Assembly: GCF_024172095.1 (NCBI RefSeq)
Contig: NZ_JAMZDX010000003.1
Location: 1,412,120-1,476,119, forward strand
Source of the DNA: Kitasatospora cinereorecta
Lineage (GTDB): Bacteria; Actinomycetota; Actinomycetes; Streptomycetales; Streptomycetaceae
Direction of reading: 5' to 3'
Length of the DNA: 64,000 nt
The notes below the pieces were generated by a model. It saw only the letters and a list, made by a program, of their open reading frames with translations, was not told the DNA's origin and made no database searches. A program made the position numbers and the translations under genes. Shown piece after piece: positions 17,135 to 26,777 of this stretch (position 1 is the stretch's first letter; each line of letters begins with the position of its first letter).

Positions 17135-17333
17135 GGCGGCGCAGTGGGGCGCGGTCCGCACGCACCCCGCGGCCTCCACCCGCTCCGTGGCCACCTGGCG
17201 CACCTTCCCCGGTGCCGGGCGGTCACTCCTTCCCCAGGCGAGCGGGCGGGGACCACGGGTGGCGTACGGACCGCCCGGCGCGGTGGAGGACAATGGGTCC
17301 TCGCCAACCGCACCGAGGAAGGGCCACGACCCG

Positions 17334-18308
17334 ATGAGTACCGCAAGTCCGGCCCCTGCCCCGAAGCACGTCCCGGTGATGCTGCAGCGCTGTATGGACG
17401 CGCTGGCCCCGGCGATCTCCGCCCCCGGCGCGGTCGTGGTGGACGCGACCCTCGGCCTCGGCGGTCACAGCGAGGCCCTGCTCACCCAGTTCCCCGAGGT
17501 CCGGCTGGTCGCGGTGGACCGCGACCCGGCCGCCCTGAAGCTCTCCGGCGAGCGGCTGGCCCGCTTCGGCGAGCGCGCCACCCTGGTGCACGCCGTCTAC
17601 GACGAGATCCCCCAGGTGCTGGACGACCTGGGCATCGCGCGGGTCCAGGGCGTGCTGTTCGACCTCGGCGTCTCCTCCATGCAGCTGGACGAGGCCGAAC
17701 GCGGCTTCGCGTACGCCCAGGACGCGCCGCTGGACATGCGGATGGACCAGACCCGCGGCCTGAGCGCGGCCGAGGTGCTCAACACCTACAGCCACGGCGA
17801 CCTGGCGCGGATCCTCAAGGTGTACGGCGAGGAGCGGTTCGCCGGGAAGATCGCCTCGGTGATCGTCCGCGAACGCGAGAAGGAACCGTTCACCACCAGC
17901 GCGCGTCTTGTCGAGCTGGTACGCAACGCCATCCCGGCCGCCACCCGGCGCACCGGCGGCAACCCGGCCAAGCGCACCTTCCAGGCCCTGCGGATCGAGG
18001 TCAACGGCGAGCTGGAGGTGCTGGACCGGGCCGTCCCGGGCGCGCTTTCGCGGCTCGCCGTGGGCGGGCGGATCGTGGTGATGTCCTACCAGTCCCTGGA
18101 GGACCGTCTGGTCAAGCAGTACCTTCAGGCCGGCGCCACCTCCACCGCCCCGCCCGGGCTGCCGTTCGTACCCGAGGAACTCCAGCCCTGGCTGAAGCTG
18201 CACACCCGCGGGGCCGAGCTGGCGACCGAGGCGGAGATCGAGGAGAACCGGCGCGCCGCGCCCGTGCGGCTGCGTGTGGCGGAGAGGATCAGGGAGACCC
18301 GGGGCTAG
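17334..18308 (+). CDS. rsmH: 16S rRNA (cytosine1402-N4)-methyltransferase RsmH (MraW)
   Basis: SAM-dependent methyltransferase acting on C1402 of 16S rRNA; 324 residues. It shows the family opening HVPVMLQRCMDAL, the SAM motif DATLGLGGHSEALL, LVAVDRDPAAL, VLFDLGVSSMQLD, ERGFAYAQDAPLDMRM, TFQALRIEVNGEL and VMSYQSLEDR. ATG 17334 has GAGGAAGGG upstream. It is the first gene of the division cluster and lies 39 nt ahead of the favoured ftsL start. Confidence 0.96.
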   Translation: MSTASPAPAPKHVPVMLQRCMDALAPAISAPGAVVVDATLGLGGHSEALLTQFPEVRLVAVDRDPAALKLSGERLARFGERATLVHAVYDEIPQVLDDLGIARVQGVLFDLGVSSMQLDEAERGFAYAQDAPLDMRMDQTRGLSAAEVLNTYSHGDLARILKVYGEERFAGKIASVIVREREKEPFTTSARLVELVRNAIPAATRRTGGNPAKRTFQALRIEVNGELEVLDRAVPGALSRLAVGGRIVVMSYQSLEDRLVKQYLQAGATSTAPPGLPFVPEELQPWLKLHTRGAELATEAEIEENRRAAPVRLRVAERIRETRG

Positions 18309-18347
18309 GTGAGGTCTACGGGGGAGGAAGAGGCGAGGGAGACTGCG

Positions 18348-18926
18348 GTGCCGGTGGCCGGCGAGAGGGCTCGGGGGGTTCTCCCCGGGCAGGGGGGAAA
18401 GGCCCGACTGAACACCCGGTTGGGGTCCGTACGGCCGCGGGGGCGTTCGGTTCGCGGGCGGACGCCGTTCGCGGTGCTGGTGGTGGTGCTGCTCTCGGCC
18501 GGCCTGCTCGGGCTGCTGATGCTCAACACCGCGCTCAACCAGGGCTCGATCAAGCTCGCCCGGCTGCAGAAGCAGACCACCGAGGCGACCGACCAGCAGC
18601 AGACCCTGCAGCACCAGATCGACCAGCAGTCCGCGCCGGACGCACTGGAGCGCCGGGCCCGCGAGCTCGGCATGGTGCCCGGCGGCGACCCGGCCTTCCT
18701 CGGCGACGACGGCAAGGTGCTCGGCACGCCGAAGGAGGCCCAGGACAGCCCGCCGGTCAAGCGCTCCGGCAACGAGCCCTGGCAGTCCCCGTCCGGCGGT
18801 CAGCCCTCGCCGGCCGCCTCGCCCACCGACCCCGGGGTGGAGCTGGCCCCGCTGCCGCCGGCCGGCGCGAGCCCGGCCGCGTCGGCCCCCGCGTCGGCCC
18901 CCGCGTCGGCTGGGGGCGGGCGATGA
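18348..18926 (+). CDS. ftsL: Cell division protein FtsL (septum formation initiator family)
   Basis: 192-residue bitopic membrane protein. A basic cytoplasmic N-terminus is followed by one membrane helix (about 40-59, FAVLVVVLLSAGLLGLLML) and a short coiled coil rich in glutamine (about 62-95). The conserved ALERRARELGMVPGGDPAFL comes next, then a proline/alanine-rich tail. It is placed by position between rsmH and ftsI, where actinobacterial ftsL lies. GTG 18348 has GAGGGA 7 nt upstream; GTG 18309, directly after the rsmH stop, is an alternative adding 13 residues. It overlaps ftsI by 4 nt. Expected partners are FtsQ/DivIB, DivIC and FtsI. Confidence 0.85.
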   Translation: MPVAGERARGVLPGQGGKARLNTRLGSVRPRGRSVRGRTPFAVLVVVLLSAGLLGLLMLNTALNQGSIKLARLQKQTTEATDQQQTLQHQIDQQSAPDALERRARELGMVPGGDPAFLGDDGKVLGTPKEAQDSPPVKRSGNEPWQSPSGGQPSPAASPTDPGVELAPLPPAGASPAASAPASAPASAGGGR

Positions 18927-21058
18927 GCGAGCCCCGCAAACCCTCCCGGCCCGCCCGGCCGCAGCCCGCCAGGCCCGCCCGGCCGCGCGGCGAGCAGTCC
19001 CGCGGCGAGCAGTCCCGCTCCGACAGGCCCCGTACCGAGAAGTCCCGCAACGAGCAGCCGCGCCCCCGTACCCCGCGCCCGCGCACCCCGGAACCGCGCC
19101 GGGCCGGCGCCGCCGGGCCCGCGGCCCGCCGTCCGCAGCGGCCGCCGACCCGCCCGCAGGCGCGGTCGATCAAGCTGGCCGACCCGCGCCGCCGCCTGCG
19201 GCTGGTCTCGGTCTCGCTGGCCGCGGTCTTCGCGGTGTTCGCCGGCCGGCTGGTCCAGCTCCAGCTGCTGGACTCCGACGCGCTGGCCGCCGCGGCCGGC
19301 GCCAACAAGTACGTCCGGGCCACCCTGCCGGCCGAGCGCGGATCGATAACGGCCGCCAACGGCACCGTGCTCGCCACCAGCGTGGACGCGTACGACATCA
19401 CCGCCGACCCGACCATGCTCACCCCCGAGGCGATGCACCTGGCGGACGCGCCCGAGCAGGCGGCCGCCCTGCTCGCGCCGATCCTCGGGCAGCCCAAGGA
19501 GAAGCTGGCCGCCGCCCTGCACCCCAACCCCAAGAACCCGAAGAGCCAGTACGCGCTGCTCTCGCCCCGGCAGAGCCCGGAGACCAAGGGCCGGATCGCC
19601 GACCTCAAGGCCTCGCTGGCCAAGCAGACCGACACCGCGGCCTGCCGCGCCCAGCGGGTGCAGCTCGGCGTGGCCGCCGACAAGGGCGGCCGGCAGTTCC
19701 TGGACGTCTCCTGCACCAACCCGCTGGCCGGGGTGTTCTGGGACGAGTCCACCCGGCGCAGCTACCCGGCCGGCGGGCTGGCCGCCAACCTGGTCGGCTT
19801 CGTCAACGCCGACGGGGTCGGCACCGGCGGGCTGGAACTGCAGTACCAGAAGGAGCTGGCGGGCGTGGCCGGCCGCTCCACCTACGCCTCGGCCGGCGGC
19901 CGGCGGGTGCCCACCGCGGGCGGCAGCCGGCAGGACCCGGTGCCCGGCTCCGACGTGCGGCTGACCATCGACCCGGACATCCAGTGGGCGGCCCAGCGGG
20001 CGATCACCGACCAGGTCGCCAACGCCGGTGCGGAGAAGGGCTACGTGATCGTCCAGGACGTGAAGACCGGTCAGGTCCTGGCCATGGCGACCTCGCCCGG
20101 CTTCGACCCCAACGACCTGTCCTCGGCCAAGCCCGAGCAGCTCGGCAACGCGGCCCTCCAGGACGCGTACGAGCCGGGCTCCACGGCCAAGCTGATGACC
20201 ATGGCGGCGGTGCTGGACACCGGATCGGCCACCTGGGACACCCATGTGACCGTGCCCAACACCCTGCAGCGCTCCGACCGGGTCTTCCACGACGACGTCG
20301 ACCACGAGACCTGGTACCTGACGCTGGCCGGCGTGCTCGCCAAGTCCTCCAACATCGGCACCATCGAGGCCGCCGAGCACCTGGGCGCGACCCAGGCCGA
20401 CGCCAACAAGGTGCTGGGCGGCTACCTGCAGAAGTTCGGCATCGGCCAGCCGACCGGACTCGGCTTCCCCGGCGAGACCCGGGGCATCCTGGCCAAGCCG
20501 GAGGACTGGAAGGGCTCGCAGCAGTACACCATCCCGTTCGGCCAGGGCCTGTCGGTCAACGCGCTGCAGGCCACCTCGGTCTTCTCCACCATCGCCAACG
20601 GCGGCGTGCGGGTCGCCCCCGCGCTGGTGGCCGGCACCACCGGACCGGACGGGAAGTACACCCCGGCGCCGGCCGGCGCGCAGACCCGGGTGGTGACGGA
20701 ACAGACCGCCAAGACGCTGACCGAGATGCTGGAGTCCGTCGTCACCGACGAGCAGGGCACCGGCAACAAGGCGCAGATCCCGGGCTACCGGGTGGCCGGA
20801 AAGACCGGCACCGCCAACCGGGTGGACCCGAAGACCGGCAAGTACTCCGGGTACACCGCCTCCTTCATCGGCTTCGCCCCGGCGGACCAGCCCCGGGTGA
20901 CGGTCTCCTGCGTCATCCAGGACCCGGTCAACGGGCACTTCGGCGGCCAGCTGTGCGGCCCCGTGTTCAAGCAGGTGATGGAGTTCGCCCTCAAGACCCT
21001 GCAGGTCCCGCCGAGCGGCAGCGAGGCGCCGAACCTGCCCGTCGACTGGAAGCCCTGA
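18923..21058 (+). CDS. ftsI: Septal peptidoglycan transpeptidase FtsI (PBP3)
   Basis: Class B penicillin-binding protein that cross-links septal peptidoglycan; 711 residues. The long cytoplasmic N-terminus (1-90) is arginine/proline rich with repeated RGEQSRGEQSR. A membrane helix lies near 95-115, then the PBP dimerisation domain. The transpeptidase domain has the serine motif S420-TAK, the SxN motif S475-SN and K627-TG. ATG 18923 overlaps the ftsL stop (ATGA), which excludes the longer open frame upstream. It is expected to work with FtsW. Confidence 0.95.
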   Translation: MSEPRKPSRPARPQPARPARPRGEQSRGEQSRSDRPRTEKSRNEQPRPRTPRPRTPEPRRAGAAGPAARRPQRPPTRPQARSIKLADPRRRLRLVSVSLAAVFAVFAGRLVQLQLLDSDALAAAAGANKYVRATLPAERGSITAANGTVLATSVDAYDITADPTMLTPEAMHLADAPEQAAALLAPILGQPKEKLAAALHPNPKNPKSQYALLSPRQSPETKGRIADLKASLAKQTDTAACRAQRVQLGVAADKGGRQFLDVSCTNPLAGVFWDESTRRSYPAGGLAANLVGFVNADGVGTGGLELQYQKELAGVAGRSTYASAGGRRVPTAGGSRQDPVPGSDVRLTIDPDIQWAAQRAITDQVANAGAEKGYVIVQDVKTGQVLAMATSPGFDPNDLSSAKPEQLGNAALQDAYEPGSTAKLMTMAAVLDTGSATWDTHVTVPNTLQRSDRVFHDDVDHETWYLTLAGVLAKSSNIGTIEAAEHLGATQADANKVLGGYLQKFGIGQPTGLGFPGETRGILAKPEDWKGSQQYTIPFGQGLSVNALQATSVFSTIANGGVRVAPALVAGTTGPDGKYTPAPAGAQTRVVTEQTAKTLTEMLESVVTDEQGTGNKAQIPGYRVAGKTGTANRVDPKTGKYSGYTASFIGFAPADQPRVTVSCVIQDPVNGHFGGQLCGPVFKQVMEFALKTLQVPPSGSEAPNLPVDWKP

Positions 21059-21059
21059 G

Positions 21060-22880
21060 ATGAGCACGACCCCCGAGAACGGCAAGGACGCGGCGGCACC
21101 CGATGTGAGCAGCGTCACGTCACGGAGGGGGCCGTTTGGCCCTGGGGGGGCTTCGGCCGATAGCCTTCCGGCCGTGCCGAAACCCGATCAAATCTCCGCG
21201 AGCCCGCCCCGCCCCGAGCGGGCCCCGGCGCTGCCGTTCGCCGAGGTCGTCCGCCTGCTGGGGCTGCCCGACGCCGAGGGCCCGCAGGTCACCGGCATCA
21301 CCCACGACTCCCGGGCAGTGCGCCCTGGTGACGTGTACGTCGCCTTCCCCGGCGCCAATGTGCACGGCGCGAAGTTCGCCCCCGGCGCGGTCGCCGCGGG
21401 CGCGGTCGCGGTGCTCACCGACGCGGCCGGCGCCGAACTGGCCGCCGACTGCGGGGCCCCGCTGCTGGTGGTGGAGAGCCCGCGTGCGGTGATGGGCCAG
21501 CTGGCCGCCGCCGTGTACGGCGCGCCCAGCGAGCGGCTGCTGATGATCGGCCTGACCGGCACCAACGGCAAGACCACCACCTCGTACCTGGTCGAGGGCG
21601 GCCTGCGCGGCGCCGACCTGGTGCCCGGGGTGATCGGCACGGTCGAGATGCGGGTCGGCGACGAGCGGATCAAGAGCGAGCGCACCACGCCCGAGTCGAC
21701 CGACCTGCACGCCGTCCTCGCGGTGATGCGCGAGCGCGGCGCGGACGCGGTGGCCATGGAGGTCTCCAGCCACGCCCTGGTCTACGGCCGGGTCGACGGG
21801 GTGCTGTACGACGTGGCGCTGTTCAACAACCTGACGCCCGAGCATCTCGACTTCCACCCGGACATGGAGGACTACTACCGGGCCAAGGCCCGGCTCTTCC
21901 AGCCCGACAAGGCCCGCCGCGGCGTGGCCAACCTGGACGACGCGTACGGCCGCCGGCTGGCCGGCGAGGCGCCCGTCCCGATGACCACCTTCTCCGCGAG
22001 CGGCCGGGCCGAGGCCGACTGGCGCGCCGTGGACGTGCAGCTCGGGCCGGCCGGCTCCACCTTCCGCGTGGTCGGCCCGGACGGCGCCGAGGCCGACGCC
22101 TCCGTGCCGCTGCCCGGCCCGTTCAACGTCTCCAACGCGCTCGGCGCGATCACCGCGCTGGTCACCGCCGGGGTCGCGCTGGAGGCCGCGGTGGCCGGCG
22201 TCGCCTCGGTGCCGGGCGTGCCCGGCCGCCTCGAGAAGGTCGACGCCGGGCAGCCGTACGTCGCCGTGGTCGACTACGCCCACAAGCCCGACGCGCTGGC
22301 CGCCGTGCTGGAGTCGCTCCGCGAGGTCACCAAGGGCCGGCTGCACGTGGTGGTCGGCTGCGGCGGCGACCGGGACCCGTACAAGCGCGGGCCGATGGGT
22401 GCGATCGCCGCCCGGCTCGCCGACACGGCGCTGCTGACCAGCGACAACCCGCGCTCGGAGGACCCGCTGGCGATCCTCGCCACCATGCTGACCGGCGCCG
22501 CCGGGGTGCCCGAGGAGGAGCGCGGCGAGGTGCTGGCCGTGCCCGACCGGGCCGAGGCGATCGCCCTCGCGGTGCGCCGCGCGCACGCGGGCGACACCGT
22601 CCTGGTGGCCGGCAAGGGCCACGAACTGGGCCAGTACGTGAAGGGCGAGGTCCGCCCGTTCGACGACCGCGAGGTGCTGCGCGAGGCCATCGCGCAGGCG
22701 CCTACGAGCCGCCCCGAGTCGAAGGGCGCGCCGGTGTCGAGAGTGACGAGCGACAAGCGAGATGGGGGCACCGCCCAGCCGTCAAGGCTGGGGGAGAGCG
22801 CCGGAGCGAGGAGCGTCGGCGCCGGGTCAGGAGCGGCCGGAGACGAGCGGGCGAGTAGCGGAGAGGTGGAGCAGCAGTGA
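21060..22880 (+). CDS. murE: UDP-MurNAc-tripeptide synthetase MurE, with extended tail
   Basis: ATP-dependent ligase adding diaminopimelate to UDP-MurNAc-L-Ala-D-Glu. The ATP motif GTNGKTTT is at 167-174, the central domain has ERTTPESTDLH and SSHAL, and DNPR at 462-465 is the signature of diaminopimelate-adding MurE. ATG 21060 lies one base after the ftsI stop; GTG 21174 is an alternative that would remove 38 low-complexity residues. The last 55 or so residues, after EVLREAIAQA, lie outside the family and are encoded by a repeat element. The stop overlaps murF by 4 nt. Confidence 0.93.
   Translation: MSTTPENGKDAAAPDVSSVTSRRGPFGPGGASADSLPAVPKPDQISASPPRPERAPALPFAEVVRLLGLPDAEGPQVTGITHDSRAVRPGDVYVAFPGANVHGAKFAPGAVAAGAVAVLTDAAGAELAADCGAPLLVVESPRAVMGQLAAAVYGAPSERLLMIGLTGTNGKTTTSYLVEGGLRGADLVPGVIGTVEMRVGDERIKSERTTPESTDLHAVLAVMRERGADAVAMEVSSHALVYGRVDGVLYDVALFNNLTPEHLDFHPDMEDYYRAKARLFQPDKARRGVANLDDAYGRRLAGEAPVPMTTFSASGRAEADWRAVDVQLGPAGSTFRVVGPDGAEADASVPLPGPFNVSNALGAITALVTAGVALEAAVAGVASVPGVPGRLEKVDAGQPYVAVVDYAHKPDALAAVLESLREVTKGRLHVVVGCGGDRDPYKRGPMGAIAARLADTALLTSDNPRSEDPLAILATMLTGAAGVPEEERGEVLAVPDRAEAIALAVRRAHAGDTVLVAGKGHELGQYVKGEVRPFDDREVLREAIAQAPTSRPESKGAPVSRVTSDKRDGGTAQPSRLGESAGARSVGAGSGAAGDERASSGEVEQQ
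22735..22830 (+). repeat. Dispersed palindromic repeat inside the murE 3' end
   Basis: The segment has the look of a dispersed Streptomyces repeat. It centres on a GATGGGGGCACCGCCCAGCC half, a GTCAA loop, and GGCTGGGGGAGAGCGCCGG, followed by a GGAGCGAGGAGCG run. The inner stem CCCAGCC/GGCTGGG is at 22774-22780 and 22786-22792. It stays open in the murE frame and codes for most of the extra tail. Confidence 0.6.
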
Positions 22881-24280
22881 TCGCACTGACCCTGGGCGAG
22901 GCCGCGGCCGCCGTCGGCGGCACCCTGGACGGGGCCGCGGCGGACGCCGTGATCACCGGAGCGGTCGTCACCGACAACCGCCGGATCGAGCCCGGCGGCC
23001 TGTTCGTCTGCGTGCTCGGCGAGCGGGTGGACGGCCACGACTTCGCCGCCAAGGCTGTCGAGGACGGTGCGGTGGCGGTGCTGGCCACCCGCCCGGTCGG
23101 CGTGCCCGCCGTGATCGTGGACGACGTGGTGATCGCCCTCGGCCGGCTCGCCCGCGCCGTGGTGGAGAAGGCCGAGAAGGTCGAGATCGTGGCGCTCACC
23201 GGCTCGGCCGGCAAGACGTCCACCAAGGACCTGATCGCCCAGCTGCTGCAGCGTCGCGGCGAGACCGTCTTCCCGGCCGGCTCGCACAACAACGAGATCG
23301 GCCACCCGCTGACCGCGCTGAAGGTCACCCCGAGCACCCGCCACCTGGTGATGGAGATGGGCGCCCGGCACAAGGGCGACATCGAGTACCTGACCGGCAT
23401 CACCCCGCCCACCGTCGGCCTGGTGCTCAACATCGGCACCGCGCACGTCGGCGAGTTCGGCTCCAAGGAGGCCATCGCGGTGGCCAAGGGCGAGCTGGTC
23501 GAGGCGCTGCCGGAGAGCGGGATCGCGGTGCTCAACGCCGACGACCCGCTGGTGCGCGCGATGGCCTCGCGGACCCGGGCCCGGGTGGTGCTGTTCGGCG
23601 AGAGCCCGGACGCACACGTACGGGCCACCGGAGTTCGCCTGGACGACACCGGACGGCCATCGTTCACGCTCACCACCCCAGCCGGTTCCGCGCCCGTACA
23701 GCTGCGCCTGTACGGTGAGCACCACGTCTCGAACGCCCTCGCCGCCGCCGCGGTGGCGGTGGAGCTCGGGATGCCCGTCGACGACGTCGCCGAAGCCCTC
23801 GGCGAGGCGGGTGCGCTGTCCCGCTGGCGCATGGAGGTCGTCGAACGGGCCGACGGTGTCACCGTCGTGAACGACGCCTACAACGCGAACCCGGACTCGA
23901 TGCGGGCCGCGCTGCGGGCCCTCGCCACGATGGCCGGCCGCGGCCCGGAGCGCCGCCGCACCTGGGCGGTGCTCGGAGAGATGCGGGAGCTCGGCGAGGA
24001 CAGCCTCGACGAGCACGACGCCATCGGGCGGCTCGCCGTCCGGCTCGACGTCACCAAGCTGGTGGCGGTCGGCGGACGCGAGGCGGCCCGGATGGAACTG
24101 GGTGCGAGGAACGAAGGTTCGTGGGGTGAGGAGTCGGTGCTGGTGTCCGACGCGGACGCGGCGATCGAGCTGCTGCGCAGTCAGGTGCGGCCGGGGGACG
24201 TGGTCCTGGTGAAGGCCTCCCGTTCGGTCGGTCTCGAAAGGGTCGCCGAGGCCCTGCTCGCGGACGGTGCTGCCGAGTGA
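22877..24280 (+). CDS. murF: UDP-MurNAc-tripeptide-D-Ala-D-Ala ligase
   Basis: ATP-dependent ligase that adds D-Ala-D-Ala to complete the UDP-MurNAc-pentapeptide. The 467 residues have three Mur-ligase domains: N-terminal substrate binding with VVTDNRRIEPGGLFV, the ATP loop GSAGKTST at 109-116, then HNNEIGHPLT and EMGARHKGDI, and a C-terminal domain with NDAYNANPDSM. The GTG start overlaps murE, and the stop overlaps mraY, each by 4 nt. Confidence 0.96.
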   Translation: MIALTLGEAAAAVGGTLDGAAADAVITGAVVTDNRRIEPGGLFVCVLGERVDGHDFAAKAVEDGAVAVLATRPVGVPAVIVDDVVIALGRLARAVVEKAEKVEIVALTGSAGKTSTKDLIAQLLQRRGETVFPAGSHNNEIGHPLTALKVTPSTRHLVMEMGARHKGDIEYLTGITPPTVGLVLNIGTAHVGEFGSKEAIAVAKGELVEALPESGIAVLNADDPLVRAMASRTRARVVLFGESPDAHVRATGVRLDDTGRPSFTLTTPAGSAPVQLRLYGEHHVSNALAAAAVAVELGMPVDDVAEALGEAGALSRWRMEVVERADGVTVVNDAYNANPDSMRAALRALATMAGRGPERRRTWAVLGEMRELGEDSLDEHDAIGRLAVRLDVTKLVAVGGREAARMELGARNEGSWGEESVLVSDADAAIELLRSQVRPGDVVLVKASRSVGLERVAEALLADGAAE

Positions 24281-25338
24281 AGCAGATCCTTTTCGCCGGC
24301 ATGATCGGCCTGGTGCTCTCGCTGCTGGGCACGCCGGCCCTGATCAAGGTGCTCGCCCGGCACGGCTACGGCCAGTACATCCGCGACGACGGCCCCAAGG
24401 CGCACCACAGCAAGAAGGGCACGCCCACCATGGGCGGCATCGCCTTCATCCTGGCGACCCTGATCGCCTACTTCACGACCAAGGCGATAGTGGGCGAGTC
24501 GCCCACGATCTCCGGTCTGCTGGTGCTGTTCCTGACCGCGGGCCTGGGCCTGGTCGGCTTCCTGGACGACTACATCAAGGTGGTCAAGCGCCGCTCGCTG
24601 GGCCTGCGGGCCAAGGCCAAGCTGCTCGGCCAGTCCTTCGTGGCGCTCGCGTTCGCCGTGCTGGCCCTGCAGTTCGAGGACAGCCGCGGGCTCACGCCGG
24701 CGTCCACCAGCCTGTCGTTCGTGCGCGACTTCCAGTGGGCGGTCGGCCCGGTGCTGTTCGTCCTCTTCGCGTACTTCATGATCGCCGCGATGTCGAACGG
24801 CGTGAACCTGACGGACGGTCTGGACGGCCTCGCCACCGGCGCCTCGGTGATGGTCTTCGGCGCCTACACCTTCATCGGCGTGTGGGAGTACGGCCAGTCC
24901 TGCGCCTACGCGCTGAAGGCCACCTCCAGCTGCTACGACGTCCGCGACCCGCTGGACCTGGCCGTGGTGGCCGCCGCCCTGATGGGCTCCTGCTTCGGCT
25001 TCCTGTGGTGGAACACCTCGCCCGCCAAGATCTTCATGGGTGACACCGGCTCGCTCGCCCTCGGCGGCGCCCTGGCCGGCCTCGCCATCTGCTCCCGCAC
25101 CGAACTCCTGCTGGCCCTGCTCGGCGGCCTGTTCGTGATCATCACCCTTTCGGTGATCATCCAGGTCGGCTCGTTCCGGATGACCGGCAAGCGCGTTTTC
25201 AAGATGGCGCCCCTCCAGCACCACTTCGAGCTCAAGGGCTGGAGCGAAGTCCTGATCGTGGTCCGCTTCTGGATCATCCAGGGTCTGTGCGTCGCCGTCG
25301 GACTCGGACTCTTCTACGCGGGATGGGTGACCGGATGA
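24277..25338 (+). CDS. mraY: Phospho-N-acetylmuramoyl-pentapeptide transferase
   Basis: Polytopic membrane enzyme moving phospho-MurNAc-pentapeptide to undecaprenyl phosphate (lipid I). Its 353 residues have about ten helices and the family signatures GTPTMGGIAF, FLDDYIKV (catalytic aspartates), NLTDGLDGLATG, FMGDTGSLALGG and PLQHHFELKGW. GTG start within the murF stop; ATGA overlap with murD. Confidence 0.97.
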   Translation: MKQILFAGMIGLVLSLLGTPALIKVLARHGYGQYIRDDGPKAHHSKKGTPTMGGIAFILATLIAYFTTKAIVGESPTISGLLVLFLTAGLGLVGFLDDYIKVVKRRSLGLRAKAKLLGQSFVALAFAVLALQFEDSRGLTPASTSLSFVRDFQWAVGPVLFVLFAYFMIAAMSNGVNLTDGLDGLATGASVMVFGAYTFIGVWEYGQSCAYALKATSSCYDVRDPLDLAVVAAALMGSCFGFLWWNTSPAKIFMGDTGSLALGGALAGLAICSRTELLLALLGGLFVIITLSVIIQVGSFRMTGKRVFKMAPLQHHFELKGWSEVLIVVRFWIIQGLCVAVGLGLFYAGWVTG

Positions 25339-26768
25339 CCCAGAACCCCGACTGGAGCGGCCTGCCGGTCGTGGTGGCCGGCCTCGGCCTGTCGGGAATC
25401 AGCGCCGCTCGCGTGCTGCACGGCCTCGGCGCCAGCGTCACCGTGGTGGACGGCGGCGACGGCGCCGGCCTGCGGGCCAGGGCCGCCGAGCTGGAGGCGC
25501 TCGGCGTGGCCGTCCGCCTCGGCGACGGCGCGACCCTGCCGGAGTCCACCCGGCTGATCGTCACCTCCCCGGGCTGGGCCCCGGACAGCCCGCTGTTCAC
25601 CGCCGCCGAGCAGGCCGGCGTACCGGTCTGGGGCGACGTCGAACTCGCCTGGCGCCTGCGCCGCCCGCACCCGGAGACCGGCGAGCCCGCCCCCTGGCTG
25701 GCCGTCACCGGCACCAACGGCAAGACCACCACCGTCCAGATGCTCGCCTCGATCCTCACCGCCGCCGGCCGGCGCACCGCCGCCGTCGGCAACGTGGGCG
25801 TCTCGGTGCTGGACGCGGTGCTCGCCGAGGAGCCGTACGACGTGCTCGCGGTCGAACTCTCCAGCTACCAGCTGCACTGGGCGCCCTCGCTGCGCCCGCA
25901 CTCGGCCGTGGTGCTCAACCTCGCCCCGGACCACCTCGACTGGCACGGCTCGATGGAGGCGTACGCCGCCGACAAGGGCCGGATCTACCAGGGCAACCAG
26001 GTCGCCTGCGTGTACAACCTGGCCGACCCGGCCACCGAGGCGCTGGTCCGCGAGGCCGACGTCGAGGAGGGCTGCCGGGCGATCGGCTTCGGCCTGGGCG
26101 CGCCCGCCGTCTCCAACTTCGGCGTGGTGGACGGGCTCCTGGTCGACCGGGCGTTCGTCGAGGACCGGGCCAAGAACGCCGCCGAGATCGGCGCCGTCTC
26201 CGACATCAACCCGCCCGCACCGCACAACGTCACCAACGCCCTGGCCGCCGCCGCGCTGGCCCGCGCGTACGGGGTGGACGCCAAGGCGGTGCGCGACGGG
26301 CTGCGCGCCTTCCGGCCGGACGCCCACCGGATCGCCGAGGTCGCCGTGGTCGGCGACGTCGCCTGGGTGGACGACTCCAAGGCCACCAACACCCACGCCG
26401 CCGCCGCCTCGCTGGCCGCCTACGAGCCGGTGGTGTGGATCGCCGGCGGGCTCGCCAAGGGCGCGACCTTCGACGAACTGGTGGCGGGCGCCGCCGACCG
26501 GCTGCGGGGCGCGGTGCTGATCGGCCAGGACCGCGATCTGATCCGCGCGGCGCTGGTGCGACACGCACCGGATGTCCCGGTGATCGAGGCCGCCGCGGGC
26601 CAGACTGGCGCCGAGGCGATGGCCGAGGTGGTCCGCGCGGCCGCCTCGCTCGCCCGACCCGGTGACACCGTCCTGCTGGCGCCGGCCTGCGCCTCGATGG
26701 ACATGTTCACCAACTACGGCGAGCGCGGGGACATGTTCGCCGAGGCCGTACGACGACTTGTGAACTAG
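25335..26768 (+). CDS. murD: UDP-MurNAc-L-alanine:D-glutamate ligase
   Basis: ATP-dependent ligase adding D-glutamate to UDP-MurNAc-L-Ala. The 477 residues start with a Rossmann-like N-domain (VVVAGLGLSGISAARVL). The ATP motif GTNGKTTT is at 126-133; QLHWAPSLRPHSAVVLNLAPDHLD-type central residues, NVTNALAAAALA and WVDDSKATNTHAA follow. ATG 25335 overlaps the mraY stop. The tightly coupled block ends here: 106 nt holding a perfect inverted repeat separate it from ftsW. Confidence 0.95.
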   Translation: MTQNPDWSGLPVVVAGLGLSGISAARVLHGLGASVTVVDGGDGAGLRARAAELEALGVAVRLGDGATLPESTRLIVTSPGWAPDSPLFTAAEQAGVPVWGDVELAWRLRRPHPETGEPAPWLAVTGTNGKTTTVQMLASILTAAGRRTAAVGNVGVSVLDAVLAEEPYDVLAVELSSYQLHWAPSLRPHSAVVLNLAPDHLDWHGSMEAYAADKGRIYQGNQVACVYNLADPATEALVREADVEEGCRAIGFGLGAPAVSNFGVVDGLLVDRAFVEDRAKNAAEIGAVSDINPPAPHNVTNALAAAALARAYGVDAKAVRDGLRAFRPDAHRIAEVAVVGDVAWVDDSKATNTHAAAASLAAYEPVVWIAGGLAKGATFDELVAGAADRLRGAVLIGQDRDLIRAALVRHAPDVPVIEAAAGQTGAEAMAEVVRAAASLARPGDTVLLAPACASMDMFTNYGERGDMFAEAVRRLVN

Positions 26769-26777
26769 GGCATCCCG

